From the NCBI GenBank assembly GCA_002385815.1, contig DGEE01000158.1, positions 1 through 5,325 of the forward strand: DNA of 5,325 bases, given 5' to 3'. A model generated the notes under the pieces. The model worked only from the letters and a program-made list of their open reading frames with translations. It searched no databases and had not been told where the DNA came from. Made by a program: the position numbers and the translations under genes. Source of the DNA: Hungateiclostridiaceae bacterium UBA3934. Lineage in GTDB: Bacteria > Bacillota > Clostridia > Acetivibrionales > DTU013. Positions 1 to 5,306 of the stretch are shown here, piece after piece. The stretch's first letter is position 1, and the number at the start of each line of letters is the position of its first letter.

Positions 1-50
1 TTTTTTACATATTTTATGTAGTACCAAATTACTAATTTATCGTGAAATGC

Positions 51-79
51 TTGACTTTACGCGTTTTTCGTTATAAAAT
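51..79 (+). promoter_or_regulatory. sigma-A-like promoter of the HU gene
   Basis: A -35 element TTGACT (51-56, five of six matches to consensus) is followed after a 17-bp spacer by a -10 element TAAAAT (74-79, five of six). Transcription would start near 86, giving a leader of about 27 nt before the HU start codon. The upstream sequence is AT-rich, which fits a strong housekeeping promoter. A TGTCGAA heptamer at 82-88 overlaps the predicted start site and matches the Spo0A-box consensus. The promoter is inferred from sequence match and spacing alone. Confidence 0.7.
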
Positions 80-81
80 AT

Positions 82-88
82 TGTCGAA
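82..88 (+). promoter_or_regulatory. candidate Spo0A box at the HU start site
   Basis: TGTCGAA is an exact match to the canonical 0A box (TGNCGAA) bound by phosphorylated Spo0A in Bacillus. It begins three bases downstream of the -10 element and overlaps the predicted transcription start, a position that would suit repression. A 7-mer is expected about 0.7 times by chance on both strands of a window this size, so the position is the main argument. The Spo0A-like protein encoded here has an altered recognition helix and may not read this site. Confidence 0.35.
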
Positions 89-98
89 TTCCAAATTT

Positions 99-105
99 AG
101 GAGGT
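99..105 (+). promoter_or_regulatory. ribosome binding site of the HU gene
   Basis: AGGAGGT is a full Shine-Dalgarno match, lying 7 nt before the ATG at 113. It fixes the HU start codon and suggests strong translation, as expected for an abundant nucleoid protein. Confidence 0.9.
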
Positions 106-112
106 TGTATTA

Positions 113-388
113 ATGAACAAAACAGATTTAATCAATTCTATTGCCTCAAAATCAGGTTTGAACAAGAAAAACAGCGAAGCCGCTCTCAACGCATTTATCA
201 GCTCCGTTGAAGAAGCGCTCGTAAAAGGGGACAAGGTAGTTCTGGTTGGATTCGGAACATTTGAAGTCAGACAGAGAGCAGCAAGAAAAGGCAGAAACCC
301 CCAGACCAAGAAAGAGATCCAGATCCCAGCTTCAAAGGCACCAGTATTCAAAGCCGGCAAAGTTTTAAAGGATAAAGTTAATAAATAA
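113..388 (+). CDS. hup: HU family DNA-binding protein
   Basis: This 91-residue protein has the usual length of bacterial HU. HU works as a dimer in the nucleoid, bending and compacting DNA with little sequence preference. The N-terminal helical half starts MNKTDLINSIA, the form typical of the family. GFGTF (46-50) marks the turn into the beta saddle. The DNA-binding arm carries R-rich residues and the RNPQT motif (61-65) with Pro63, the residue that intercalates in HU family members. The C-terminal end (FKAGKVLKDKV) is also typical. KK replaces the more common GE after RNPQT, a minor variation. A consensus ribosome binding site lies 7 nt upstream, a promoter lies just before it and a strong terminator follows, so the gene is probably transcribed alone. 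IHF is less likely because of the length and the Bacillota context. Confidence 0.97.
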   Translation: MNKTDLINSIASKSGLNKKNSEAALNAFISSVEEALVKGDKVVLVGFGTFEVRQRAARKGRNPQTKKEIQIPASKAPVFKAGKVLKDKVNK

Positions 389-400
389 TCGATGACCATC

Positions 401-430
401 AAAAAAGCTGCCTGATGAGGCAGCTTTTTT
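401..430. terminator. bidirectional intrinsic terminator
   Basis: A perfect 12-bp inverted repeat, AAAAAAGCTGCC (401-412) and GGCAGCTTTTTT (419-430), encloses the 6-nt loop TGATGA. The GC core GCTGCC/GGCAGC is flanked by A6 on one side and T6 on the other, so each strand's transcript has a stem followed by a U tract. It starts 12 nt after the HU stop codon and lies 15 nt beyond the stop codon of the convergent spo0A-like gene. It therefore can end both transcripts. Confidence 0.93.
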
Positions 431-445
431 AGTTGCCGCTATGGA

Positions 446-1297
446 TCACCCGAATTGCCGGTATCGGGCATCCATAAGCCGTTTTGATGCTTTCTTCACC
501 AGAAAGTTTATTATCTGAGAATTGTTCGGCTGCCTGCCGTTGTTTAGCGTAAACGTTTCCTTCATATCCTCATTGAGGCTGTCTGCGTTTTTTGTCTTTT
601 TTTGTGCGCTGAGCAGAGCACATCTTATGGCTCTGTCAACATTTCGTACTTTTGTGTTGTATTTCTGTGCAAGCAAGGTGTATATATTGCCTGAGATATT
701 CTCAAGCCTTTCAGGCTGCTCCATCCCATACAGGACTGCTTCCCTCAGATAAATATATCCGGCCAGGTTGGGGGTCACACCGATGCAGTTGACCAATTCT
801 GTGACTATACGCGCAGCATTGTTTGTATCAGGCCGTATCGGACCGGAACTTGCTGTATGTACACTGTCGCTTTCCCTGTAATCGGACAGTCTTGCCAAAT
901 AGCTGTCATAAGCTTCCCTCTCTGAATAGATCTGCCTTATCCGGGTTATCAGCATACCTATTTCAAAGGGCTTCATTATGTAGTAATCAGCCCCCAGTTC
1001 CATTGCCCTGATTACGACACTCTCAGTTCCAACTGAGGTAATCACGATTATGGAAGGCCTTTTAATACCTTGCATACTGGTGATACTTTCGAGTACGCCA
1101 AGCCCATCCAGCCTGGGCATTATGATATCCAGCAAAACCACATCAGGCTGCAGCTCCCGTATCAAGTCCATTGCAGCTTTTCCATCTCCGACAGTCGCAA
1201 GCACCCGCATGTCTCCGGTATTGTTGATGCTCTCGTACAGGATTTCACACAGTTCCTTATTATCATCAACGATCAAAACAGAAATTGTATTACTCAT
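446..1297 (-). CDS. spo0A: Spo0A-family response regulator
   Basis: The 283-residue protein has a CheY-like receiver domain (about 5-125) and a Spo0A C-terminal DNA-binding domain (about 160-275). The receiver has acidic residues D11 and D12, phosphoacceptor D57 in LLDIIMPRLDGLGVLE, the T87/S88 switch and K109 in MKPFE, all close to Bacillus Spo0A. The C-terminal half has GYIYLREAV and NTKVRNVDRAIRCAL, matching the Spo0A effector domain and its recognition helix. Bacillus Spo0A has 267 residues. Phosphorylated Spo0A binds TGTCGAA-type boxes to start sporulation. Here the first recognition-helix arginine of Bacillus (RVER) is asparagine (N219, NVDR), while R222 and R225 are kept. The gene overlaps aroK by 8 nt and ends the aro operon, rather than following spoIVB as usual. 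It is either the genuine spo0A relocated or a paralogue; the sequence alone does not decide. GGAG at 1311-1308 is a modest ribosome binding site, 10 nt before the ATG. Confidence 0.85.
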   Translation of the reverse strand: MSNTISVLIVDDNKELCEILYESINNTGDMRVLATVGDGKAAMDLIRELQPDVVLLDIIMPRLDGLGVLESITSMQGIKRPSIIVITSVGTESVVIRAMELGADYYIMKPFEIGMLITRIRQIYSEREAYDSYLARLSDYRESDSVHTASSGPIRPDTNNAARIVTELVNCIGVTPNLAGYIYLREAVLYGMEQPERLENISGNIYTLLAQKYNTKVRNVDRAIRCALLSAQKKTKNADSLNEDMKETFTLNNGRQPNNSQIINFLVKKASKRLMDARYRQFG

Positions 1298-1799
1298 CGT
1301 CCATGATCTCCAGTGCTATTTCTTCTGCAGTTTTGCCCCTGCAGTTTATTATGAGGTCTGCATATTTGATATAAAGTGGCCTTCGCTCCTCATAGACAGC
1401 CATGAATGACTGACCGTCAGATCTCGCGAGCCTTCTGCCAGGTGCGAGCCGCCTCTCGAGGGTTGAAAGATCCTCGTCAAGGAATATGACCTTTCCGATT
1501 TGTTTGAAATACTGCATGAGCCCATCGCTCTTAACCACGCCGCCGCCTGTCGCGATCACATGATCCAGGAACTCCATCGATGTAATGATCTGCTGCTGCA
1601 GTTCCAAAAACCCGATGTGACCCTCGGTCCTCACTATATCCCCAAGCTCTCTCCCAACGGCATCACGCAGTATGTCATCAGTATCTGCGAAACATTTCCC
1701 GGTCTTTTGGGCAAGCAAGGGTCCAACCGTGCTTTTCCCCGAGCCGGGCATACCTGTCAGGATTATGTTTCCGGATCCTTTGTCAATATCAGCCCTCAT
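1290..1799 (-). CDS. aroK: shikimate kinase
   Basis: This predicted cytoplasmic kinase converts shikimate to shikimate 3-phosphate with ATP. From the ATG at 1799 it has 169 residues, the usual family length. The Walker A loop GMPGSGKST (16-24), FADTDD (D41 corresponds to the shikimate-contacting Asp), ATGGGVV with the GGG substrate loop, and ERRPLY near the C terminus with its conserved Arg are all present. The usual FRxxE segment that carries a shikimate-binding arginine is FLELQ here, and the RPLL lid is replaced by RRLAR. From memory, other clostridial shikimate kinases share this pattern. I chose the start at 1799 because it overlaps the aroC stop as ATGA and has GGGAGGG just upstream. 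The in-frame ATG at 1811 would place that ribosome binding site inside the gene. Translational coupling to aroC is likely. Confidence 0.88.
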   Translation of the reverse strand: MRADIDKGSGNIILTGMPGSGKSTVGPLLAQKTGKCFADTDDILRDAVGRELGDIVRTEGHIGFLELQQQIITSMEFLDHVIATGGGVVKSDGLMQYFKQIGKVIFLDEDLSTLERRLAPGRRLARSDGQSFMAVYEERRPLYIKYADLIINCRGKTAEEIALEIMDDE

Positions 1800-2977
1800 A
1801 AACCCTCCCATTCAGGATCGACAGCTGATGTGATGCTTCTGTACCCTTCAGCCATATATAACGCATCTACCAGTACAATTCTCATCATTGCTTCGCAAAC
1901 CGGATATATCCTGGTACATATCGTCGGATCGCTCCTGGAAGCAAATACATGGCTGGTGTTTTCTGATTTAGAGATATCTGCCGTTTCCTGACTCTTTAGT
2001 ATAGTCGGCGTGGGCTTCACAGCTACCCTCACCCTTATATCTTCACCGTTTGAAATGCCGCCCAGCAAGCCGCCGGCGTAATTCGTCCTGAAACGTATCC
2101 TTCCGGACTCCTCATCGAAGTATGGCGTATCATTTGACTCAGAGCCGGTCATCCTTGCGTGCTCGAAGCCACACCCAAATTCTATGCCTTTTACCCCGCC
2201 AATGGACAGCATGGCATGTGCGATCGTCGCACTCAGCTTGTCAAAAACCGGTTCACCCAAACCTGCCGGCACACCCCTTGCAACGATTTCCACCACACCG
2301 CCGCATGAATCCCCGGCAACCTTGACTTTTCTCAGTTCCTCCATCATTTTGGGTGCTGCCTCCAGATCCGGACAGTTTATTTCATTTTTACGGTAATTTG
2401 CCCTGGCTGTCTCATATGTGACAGGAGAGGCTTTTATGCCGCGGATCTCAGTTATATAAGCTATGACATCTATACCCATGGAATCCAGGATGAGTTTGGC
2501 CACAGCTCCCCCTGCGACCCTGGCGACCGTTTCCCGTCCGGACGCCCTTCCGGCACCAGCCCAGTCATAATACCGGCCATATTTCTTATAGTATGTATAG
2601 GATGCCTGTCCGGGCCTGATCAACTCCCTGTTGGCTTTATGCTGCTGTATATGTGCATCCCCGATGTCGGTATTGGGGATTATCATGCCTACAGGAGCGC
2701 CTGTCGTAAGGTCATCCTCCATCACTCCCGAAAAAATAAACACCTTGTCCTTCTCCCTGCGGGGCGTACTGAACTCTGAAAGCCCGGGTCTGCGCTTGTC
2801 CAGTTCCTCCTCTATGATTTCAGCAGTTAATTTGAGCCCCGGCGGAACCCCGTCAACGATCACCATCTGCCCTCCATATAATTCAGGGGGCACAGGCAGG
2901 TGTTTTCTGAAACCACCTGAATATGATTCTCCGCACGTAGTTATCCTGAACATTCTGCCGAATGTATTTCCCAGCAT
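1796..2977 (-). CDS. aroC: chorismate synthase homologue with altered active site
   Basis: At 393 residues, the protein is slightly long for chorismate synthase, the FMN-dependent enzyme that turns EPSP into chorismate. Family hallmarks in order: NTFGRMFRITT at the N terminus, VDGVPPGLKL (41-50), KRRPG (61-65), TTGAPVGMII (91-100), RASGRET (144-150), GVKGIEFGCGF (261-271), TGSESND (277-283), NYAGGLLGGISNGED (299-313) and DPxxxxRxxPVxEAM (350-364). Conserved histidines are changed: GESHG is GESYS (Y19), PGHAD is PGQAS (Q124) and GRHDP is SRSDP (S349). The first two correspond to His17 and His106 of the Neurospora enzyme, which are considered catalytic. About 13 extra residues follow Y19, including H26. 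The flanking aroA and aroK genes argue for a working chorismate synthase or close relative, but activity is not certain. A GGAGG site lies 6 nt before the ATG. Confidence 0.85.
   Translation of the reverse strand: MLGNTFGRMFRITTCGESYSGGFRKHLPVPPELYGGQMVIVDGVPPGLKLTAEIIEEELDKRRPGLSEFSTPRREKDKVFIFSGVMEDDLTTGAPVGMIIPNTDIGDAHIQQHKANRELIRPGQASYTYYKKYGRYYDWAGAGRASGRETVARVAGGAVAKLILDSMGIDVIAYITEIRGIKASPVTYETARANYRKNEINCPDLEAAPKMMEELRKVKVAGDSCGGVVEIVARGVPAGLGEPVFDKLSATIAHAMLSIGGVKGIEFGCGFEHARMTGSESNDTPYFDEESGRIRFRTNYAGGLLGGISNGEDIRVRVAVKPTPTILKSQETADISKSENTSHVFASRSDPTICTRIYPVCEAMMRIVLVDALYMAEGYRSITSAVDPEWEGL
1803..1809 (-). promoter_or_regulatory. ribosome binding site fixing the aroK start
   Basis: On the minus strand GGGAGGG precedes the ATG at 1799 by 3 nt (4 nt if GGGAGG is taken as the core). 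It lies inside the end of aroC, and the aroC stop codon overlaps the aroK start as ATGA. This arrangement favours 1799 over the in-frame ATG at 1811, and coupled translation of aroC and aroK. The spacing is slightly short. Confidence 0.7.
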
Positions 2978-2983
2978 CTTTAA

Positions 2984-2988
2984 CCTCC
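2984..2988 (-). promoter_or_regulatory. ribosome binding site of aroC
   Basis: GGAGG on the minus strand lies 6 nt before the ATG at 2977, supporting that start. The rest of the 65-nt gap between aroA and aroC shows no hairpin with a T tract, so read-through within one operon is expected. Confidence 0.8.
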
Positions 2989-3042
2989 ATTCCTGTCTAT
3001 CCCTGTTGACAGTTTATATTTATGCATCCCGTCCCGGTGTTC

Positions 3043-4353
3043 CTAATACCGGAAAGCAACATCTTCACCATTATCAGAATCCTCCCTGACCAGCCTTATG
3101 TCACCGCCGCATTTGCTGATGAGTTGGGGAAATGCAGGGAATGTGATGTTCACAGCCTCTGCAGTATCGATACATGTCTCGCCCTCAGCATTCAGCCCGG
3201 CTACAGTCAGTGCCATGACTACCCTGTGATCACCGTGTCCATTGACCCTGCAGCCTTTTAGCCTGCTTTCACGGATTACGAGTCCGTCGGGCAATTCCTC
3301 GATATCGGCTCCCATCTTTGCCAGTTCTGTGCACATCACATGTATTCTGTCGGTTTCCTTCATCCTGGCCTGGGGCACATTGACCAGCCTGGTCTCACCT
3401 TGTGCAAAGCAGCCAGCAACTGCCATTGCCGGCAGCGCATCAGGCGTTGCGTTCATGTCGATCTCGATACCATTGAGCCCATTGCCCCTAATCGCTATCC
3501 CTTCCTTGCGGAAGCTGATCTCCGCTCCCATATCCTTCAGATAATCCAGTACTGTTTTGTCGCCCTGAGGATCGGTCATATCGAGGTTTTCCAGGATGAC
3601 TTCCCCGCCGGAAATCGCCGCAAGCACCATGAAAAACGTTGCCGACGAAAAATCCCCCGGGATATCCATGTTGAAAGCCTTGTATCGCTGCCGCCCTTTT
3701 ATTCTTATTCTGTTGAAATCATCATTGACATATTCTATGCCCTGACTGTCAAGCCACCACATGGTCATCTCCACATATGGCCTTTCATTGAGCCTTGTGA
3801 CGATGATTTCGGTGTCCTGTTCCAGAAGCGGTGCATGGATCAGCAGTGATGAAAGGTACTGGGATGTGAAGGAATCCAAATCAGTAGTGCCTCCCTTCAG
3901 CTTTCCTTTCACCACCACCGGTGCCATATCGTTTCCCCGTGTTGAAAAAACTTCGCCGCCCAGTTGTTTCATTGATCTTATCAGAGGCCCCACGGGTCTG
4001 CGGCGTATCTGCCGGTCACCGGTGAAAACAGTATATCCTTCAGCCAGTCCGGCAGTCATCAGGGCAAACCGGAGAGTCGTCCCCGAGTTGCCGACATTCA
4101 CCACATCGTCCGGTACGGAGGGAGCGCCGCCAAACCCGTCGACAATAAAGCTTTCTCCCGAATTCTCAAAACGGCTTCCAAAAGCTTTGCATACATCGAC
4201 GGCTGAGAATGCATCTTTCGACAAAAGGGGATGTGATATCACTGATTTGCCTTCTGCAAGACTGGCTATGAACAGTGCTCTGATGGTATGAGATTTGGAC
4301 CCTGGTATCCTGATGTTACCATGGGTTGTTGATTTTGTGACCTTTATCAGCAT
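3043..4353 (-). CDS. aroA: 3-phosphoshikimate 1-carboxyvinyltransferase (EPSP synthase)
   Basis: The 436-residue enzyme transfers enolpyruvyl from PEP to shikimate 3-phosphate, giving EPSP, the substrate of chorismate synthase. The length is normal. Motifs in order: IPGSKSHTIRAL (K20, S21 and R25 bind substrates), VGNSGTTLR (87-95, the PEP-site glycine loop), GDRQIRRRPVGPL (112-124), DSFTSQYLSSLL (160-171, phosphate-binding Ser and Gln), PGDFSSATFF (232-241), PDALP with D305 as the catalytic acid/base, ARMKETDRI (329-337, with K332 and E333) and GDHRVVMAL (374-382). No expected catalytic residue is missing. AGGAAGG at 4367-4361 lies 7 nt before the ATG. The gene is the first of the minus-strand operon, with a candidate promoter about 50-80 nt upstream, and aroC follows after 65 nt. 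I cannot say whether the enzyme is sensitive to glyphosate. Confidence 0.96.
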   Translation of the reverse strand: MLIKVTKSTTHGNIRIPGSKSHTIRALFIASLAEGKSVISHPLLSKDAFSAVDVCKAFGSRFENSGESFIVDGFGGAPSVPDDVVNVGNSGTTLRFALMTAGLAEGYTVFTGDRQIRRRPVGPLIRSMKQLGGEVFSTRGNDMAPVVVKGKLKGGTTDLDSFTSQYLSSLLIHAPLLEQDTEIIVTRLNERPYVEMTMWWLDSQGIEYVNDDFNRIRIKGRQRYKAFNMDIPGDFSSATFFMVLAAISGGEVILENLDMTDPQGDKTVLDYLKDMGAEISFRKEGIAIRGNGLNGIEIDMNATPDALPAMAVAGCFAQGETRLVNVPQARMKETDRIHVMCTELAKMGADIEELPDGLVIRESRLKGCRVNGHGDHRVVMALTVAGLNAEGETCIDTAEAVNITFPAFPQLISKCGGDIRLVREDSDNGEDVAFRY

Positions 4354-4384
4354 ATTCTTACCTTCCTGCCGTTCTGCAAAATTA

Positions 4385-4416
4385 CTGTATATTTATACTT
4401 ATATATTAATATACAG
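4385..4416. repeat. 9-bp inverted repeat over the aroA promoter
   Basis: CTGTATATT (4385-4393) and AATATACAG (4408-4416) are perfect inverted arms with a 14-bp AT-rich spacer. The dyad spans from the promoter spacer through the -10 to just past the predicted start site, a place where a repressor would act. The AT-rich content makes chance dyads more likely, and no known regulator is recognised from the sequence. Confidence 0.4.
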
Positions 4417-4431
4417 CGGCTCTTACGTCAA
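4403..4431 (-). promoter_or_regulatory. candidate promoter of the aroA-aroC-aroK-spo0A operon
   Basis: On the minus strand TTGACG (4431-4426, five of six to the -35 consensus) is followed after 17 bp by TAATAT (4408-4403, four of six to the -10 consensus). Start would be near 4396, leaving a leader of about 43 nt before aroA. Upstream transcription from the membrane protein gene could also feed the operon, since no strong terminator lies between them. Confidence 0.5.
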
Positions 4432-4481
4432 ATACCCGGTACGGCAGAAATCTGAAAATAATGCTGCGATCTTCAGAATAA

Positions 4482-4510
4482 GGCTGCAGCCGGTAATTCG
4501 TACTGCAGCC
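4482..4510. other. 8-bp stem hairpin
   Basis: GGCTGCAG (4482-4489) and CTGCAGCC (4503-4510) form a perfect GC-rich stem with a 13-nt loop. Read on the minus strand it is followed by TTATT, so it could act as a weak terminator for transcripts coming from the membrane protein gene. There is no proper T tract, and the function is open. Confidence 0.35.
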
Positions 4511-4591
4511 AGGACAATCAGGTCGGAACCGGGAAACGAGTCCTTGCCTGCAAAAACACAGGGTCTGATGATCGGTTCTTAAGTCTCAGAC

Positions 4592-4598
4592 TGTCGAA
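4592..4598 (+). promoter_or_regulatory. TGTCGAA heptamer, possible Spo0A box
   Basis: This is an exact match to the 0A-box consensus, about 240 nt upstream of aroA and 160 nt from the candidate operon promoter. It is too far from the promoter for simple direct control, and one or so such matches are expected by chance in a window this size. Confidence 0.15.
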
Positions 4599-4609
4599 CT
4601 TTAAATTAT

Positions 4610-4649
4610 TACTTCTCACTTCAGATTTTGACTTTAGCTTTTCACTTTT
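4610..4649 (-). repeat. degenerate heptamer-type tandem repeat, aroA-proximal block
   Basis: Read on the minus strand this block divides into six units of 6-7 nt related to RRAAGTG, for example AAAAGTG (4649-4643), AAAAGCT (4642-4636), AAAGTC (4635-4630) and AGAAGTA (4616-4610). It resembles the cleaner block at 4873-4935. The unit boundaries are my own reading, and indels make the phase uncertain. Confidence 0.45.
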
Positions 4650-4734
4650 GCTATCTGACATTTATCATTAAGCAGTAACCTGCGTATCTTCCACTTTTTG
4701 TCATGCGGCCCTTGTCTTGGTTCTTTTGCTTTTT

Positions 4735-4804
4735 GTCATAATTATTTATCCTGTACATTTTTCTCTCGTATTGTCGCTGTCTTAATCGTTTATCCCGCAC
4801 CTTT
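4735..4804. repeat. imperfect 26-nt direct repeat pair
   Basis: Bases 4735-4760 and 4779-4804 match at 20 of 26 positions, with period 44. The shared core is TTTATCCYGYACMTTT. An 11-mer CTTTTTGTCAT also occurs twice nearby (4694-4704 and 4729-4739), 35 bases apart. The copies are degenerate, and low-complexity pyrimidine-rich sequence could produce some of the match. Confidence 0.4.
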
Positions 4805-4872
4805 CTTATGCTTCATCAATCTTATACCCTGTGACTCCCATCACTCGCTCCTTAAACCCTTGTCGCCCACCT

Positions 4873-4935
4873 GACTCCCCACTCCTGAACTCCCGCTTTT
4901 TACTTCCCGCTTCCCACCTCTCACTTCTAACTTCC
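4873..4935 (-). repeat. degenerate heptanucleotide tandem repeat, nine units
   Basis: On the minus strand nine consecutive 7-nt units in unbroken phase approximate RGRAGTG. Examples are AGAAGTG (4928-4922), AGAGGTG (4921-4915), GGAAGCG (4914-4908), GGAAGTA (4907-4901), AGGAGTG (4886-4880) and GGGAGTC (4879-4873). The array starts 5 nt after the stop codon of the membrane protein gene, so a read-through transcript would carry it as purine-rich RNA. Heptamer tandem repeats are known from intergenic DNA of some cyanobacteria, but no function is known for this one. Confidence 0.6.
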
Positions 4936-4940
4936 AATTC

Positions 4941-5306
4941 TCATCCACAGTGCACCTTAATCGCATTCCTCAACATGATGTGGCATAAAACACATGTAAC
5001 CAATACAACTGCATATAATATCAGGCACACATTCAAAAACATCCCTGTACCTGCCAGCCTGCCTGTCATGACATCAGCCGTCTCACCTGCAATAAAAGGC
5101 ATCGGGAGCATCAGGCATACCACAGCTATTTTCAGTGGTTTCAATCCCTTCCACAGCATCACGGACAGCATTATGTTGGCTATTATGATAACAAAGGCAG
5201 TGTTGAGCACCAAATGACCAATAATCTCATATACTGTCAACTCAGTGAGGAGCAAATGCTTCACCAGCACGCCGAGAAACAAGTTGGTCAGGTGGATGGT
5301 AAAGGC
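4941..5306 (-). CDS. membrane protein of unknown function, 5' truncated
   Basis: I do not recognise this protein. The genuine part is 121 residues, ending in KVHCG and a TGA stop. About four hydrophobic stretches can be seen, near residues 1-20, 29-51, 57-75 and 88-110 of the visible part, so it is probably an integral membrane protein. A short polar loop with GETADVMTGRL separates the third and fourth. The open frame continues five codons further (VYKRQ, read from a GTG), but those lie in sequencing adapter and are not part of the gene. The true start is beyond the contig end. No clear terminator follows; the heptamer array begins 5 nt after the stop codon. It is co-directional with the aro operon but about 590 nt away, so a functional link is not supported. 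Confidence 0.6.
   Translation of the reverse strand, partial: AFTIHLTNLFLGVLVKHLLLTELTVYEIIGHLVLNTAFVIIIANIMLSVMLWKGLKPLKIAVVCLMLPMPFIAGETADVMTGRLAGTGMFLNVCLILYAVVLVTCVLCHIMLRNAIKVHCG

Larger units (their letters stand above)
4354..4940. other. long intergenic region without a supported gene
   Basis: No reading frame here looks like a real gene. The aroA-proximal part holds the candidate promoter and dyad, then a hairpin at 4482-4510 and a TGTCGAA heptamer at 4592-4598. From about 4601 to 4940 the plus strand is roughly 72% pyrimidine by hand count, and degenerate heptamer repeats sit at both ends of that stretch. No T-box leader motif (AGGGTGGNACCGCG or its complement) is visible upstream of aroA. 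The stretch may be decayed or repeat-derived. Confidence 0.6.

Noticed and set aside
6..20. Inverted repeat TACATA-TTT-TATGTA near the left edge
   Set aside because: Its arms are only 6 bp and purely AT-rich apart from one pair. The T tract lies on the wrong side for a terminator, and no function can be argued.
1800..1811. Alternative aroK start at the ATG at 1811, giving a 173-residue protein
   Set aside because: It would put the GGGAGGG ribosome binding site inside the gene and has no better site upstream. The ATG at 1799 gives an ATGA overlap with aroC and a typical length.
4217..4223. Third TGTCGAA match (minus strand) inside aroA
   Set aside because: It lies in coding sequence for LSKD, away from any promoter, and is within chance expectation.
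4425..4580. Minus-strand stretch of about 50 open codons just upstream of aroA
   Set aside because: It has no ATG with a ribosome binding site and no recognisable protein motif, and it ends at the promoter. It could be a gene remnant, but nothing supports that.
4295..4582. Plus-strand open frame of 95 codons
   Set aside because: It overlaps the aroA 5' end antisense and covers the operon promoter. It has no good ribosome binding site, and its translation looks like no protein family.
4651..4739. Two tiny minus-strand frames (12 and 17 codons), each starting ATGACAAAAAG and overlapping by ATGA
   Set aside because: The shared start comes from the duplicated 11-mer in repetitive sequence, and the ribosome binding sites are weak, so coincidence is the simplest explanation.
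4610..4935. Possible CRISPR array
   Set aside because: The repeat units are about 7 nt and contiguous, with no 20-40-nt identical repeats, no regular spacers and no cas genes.
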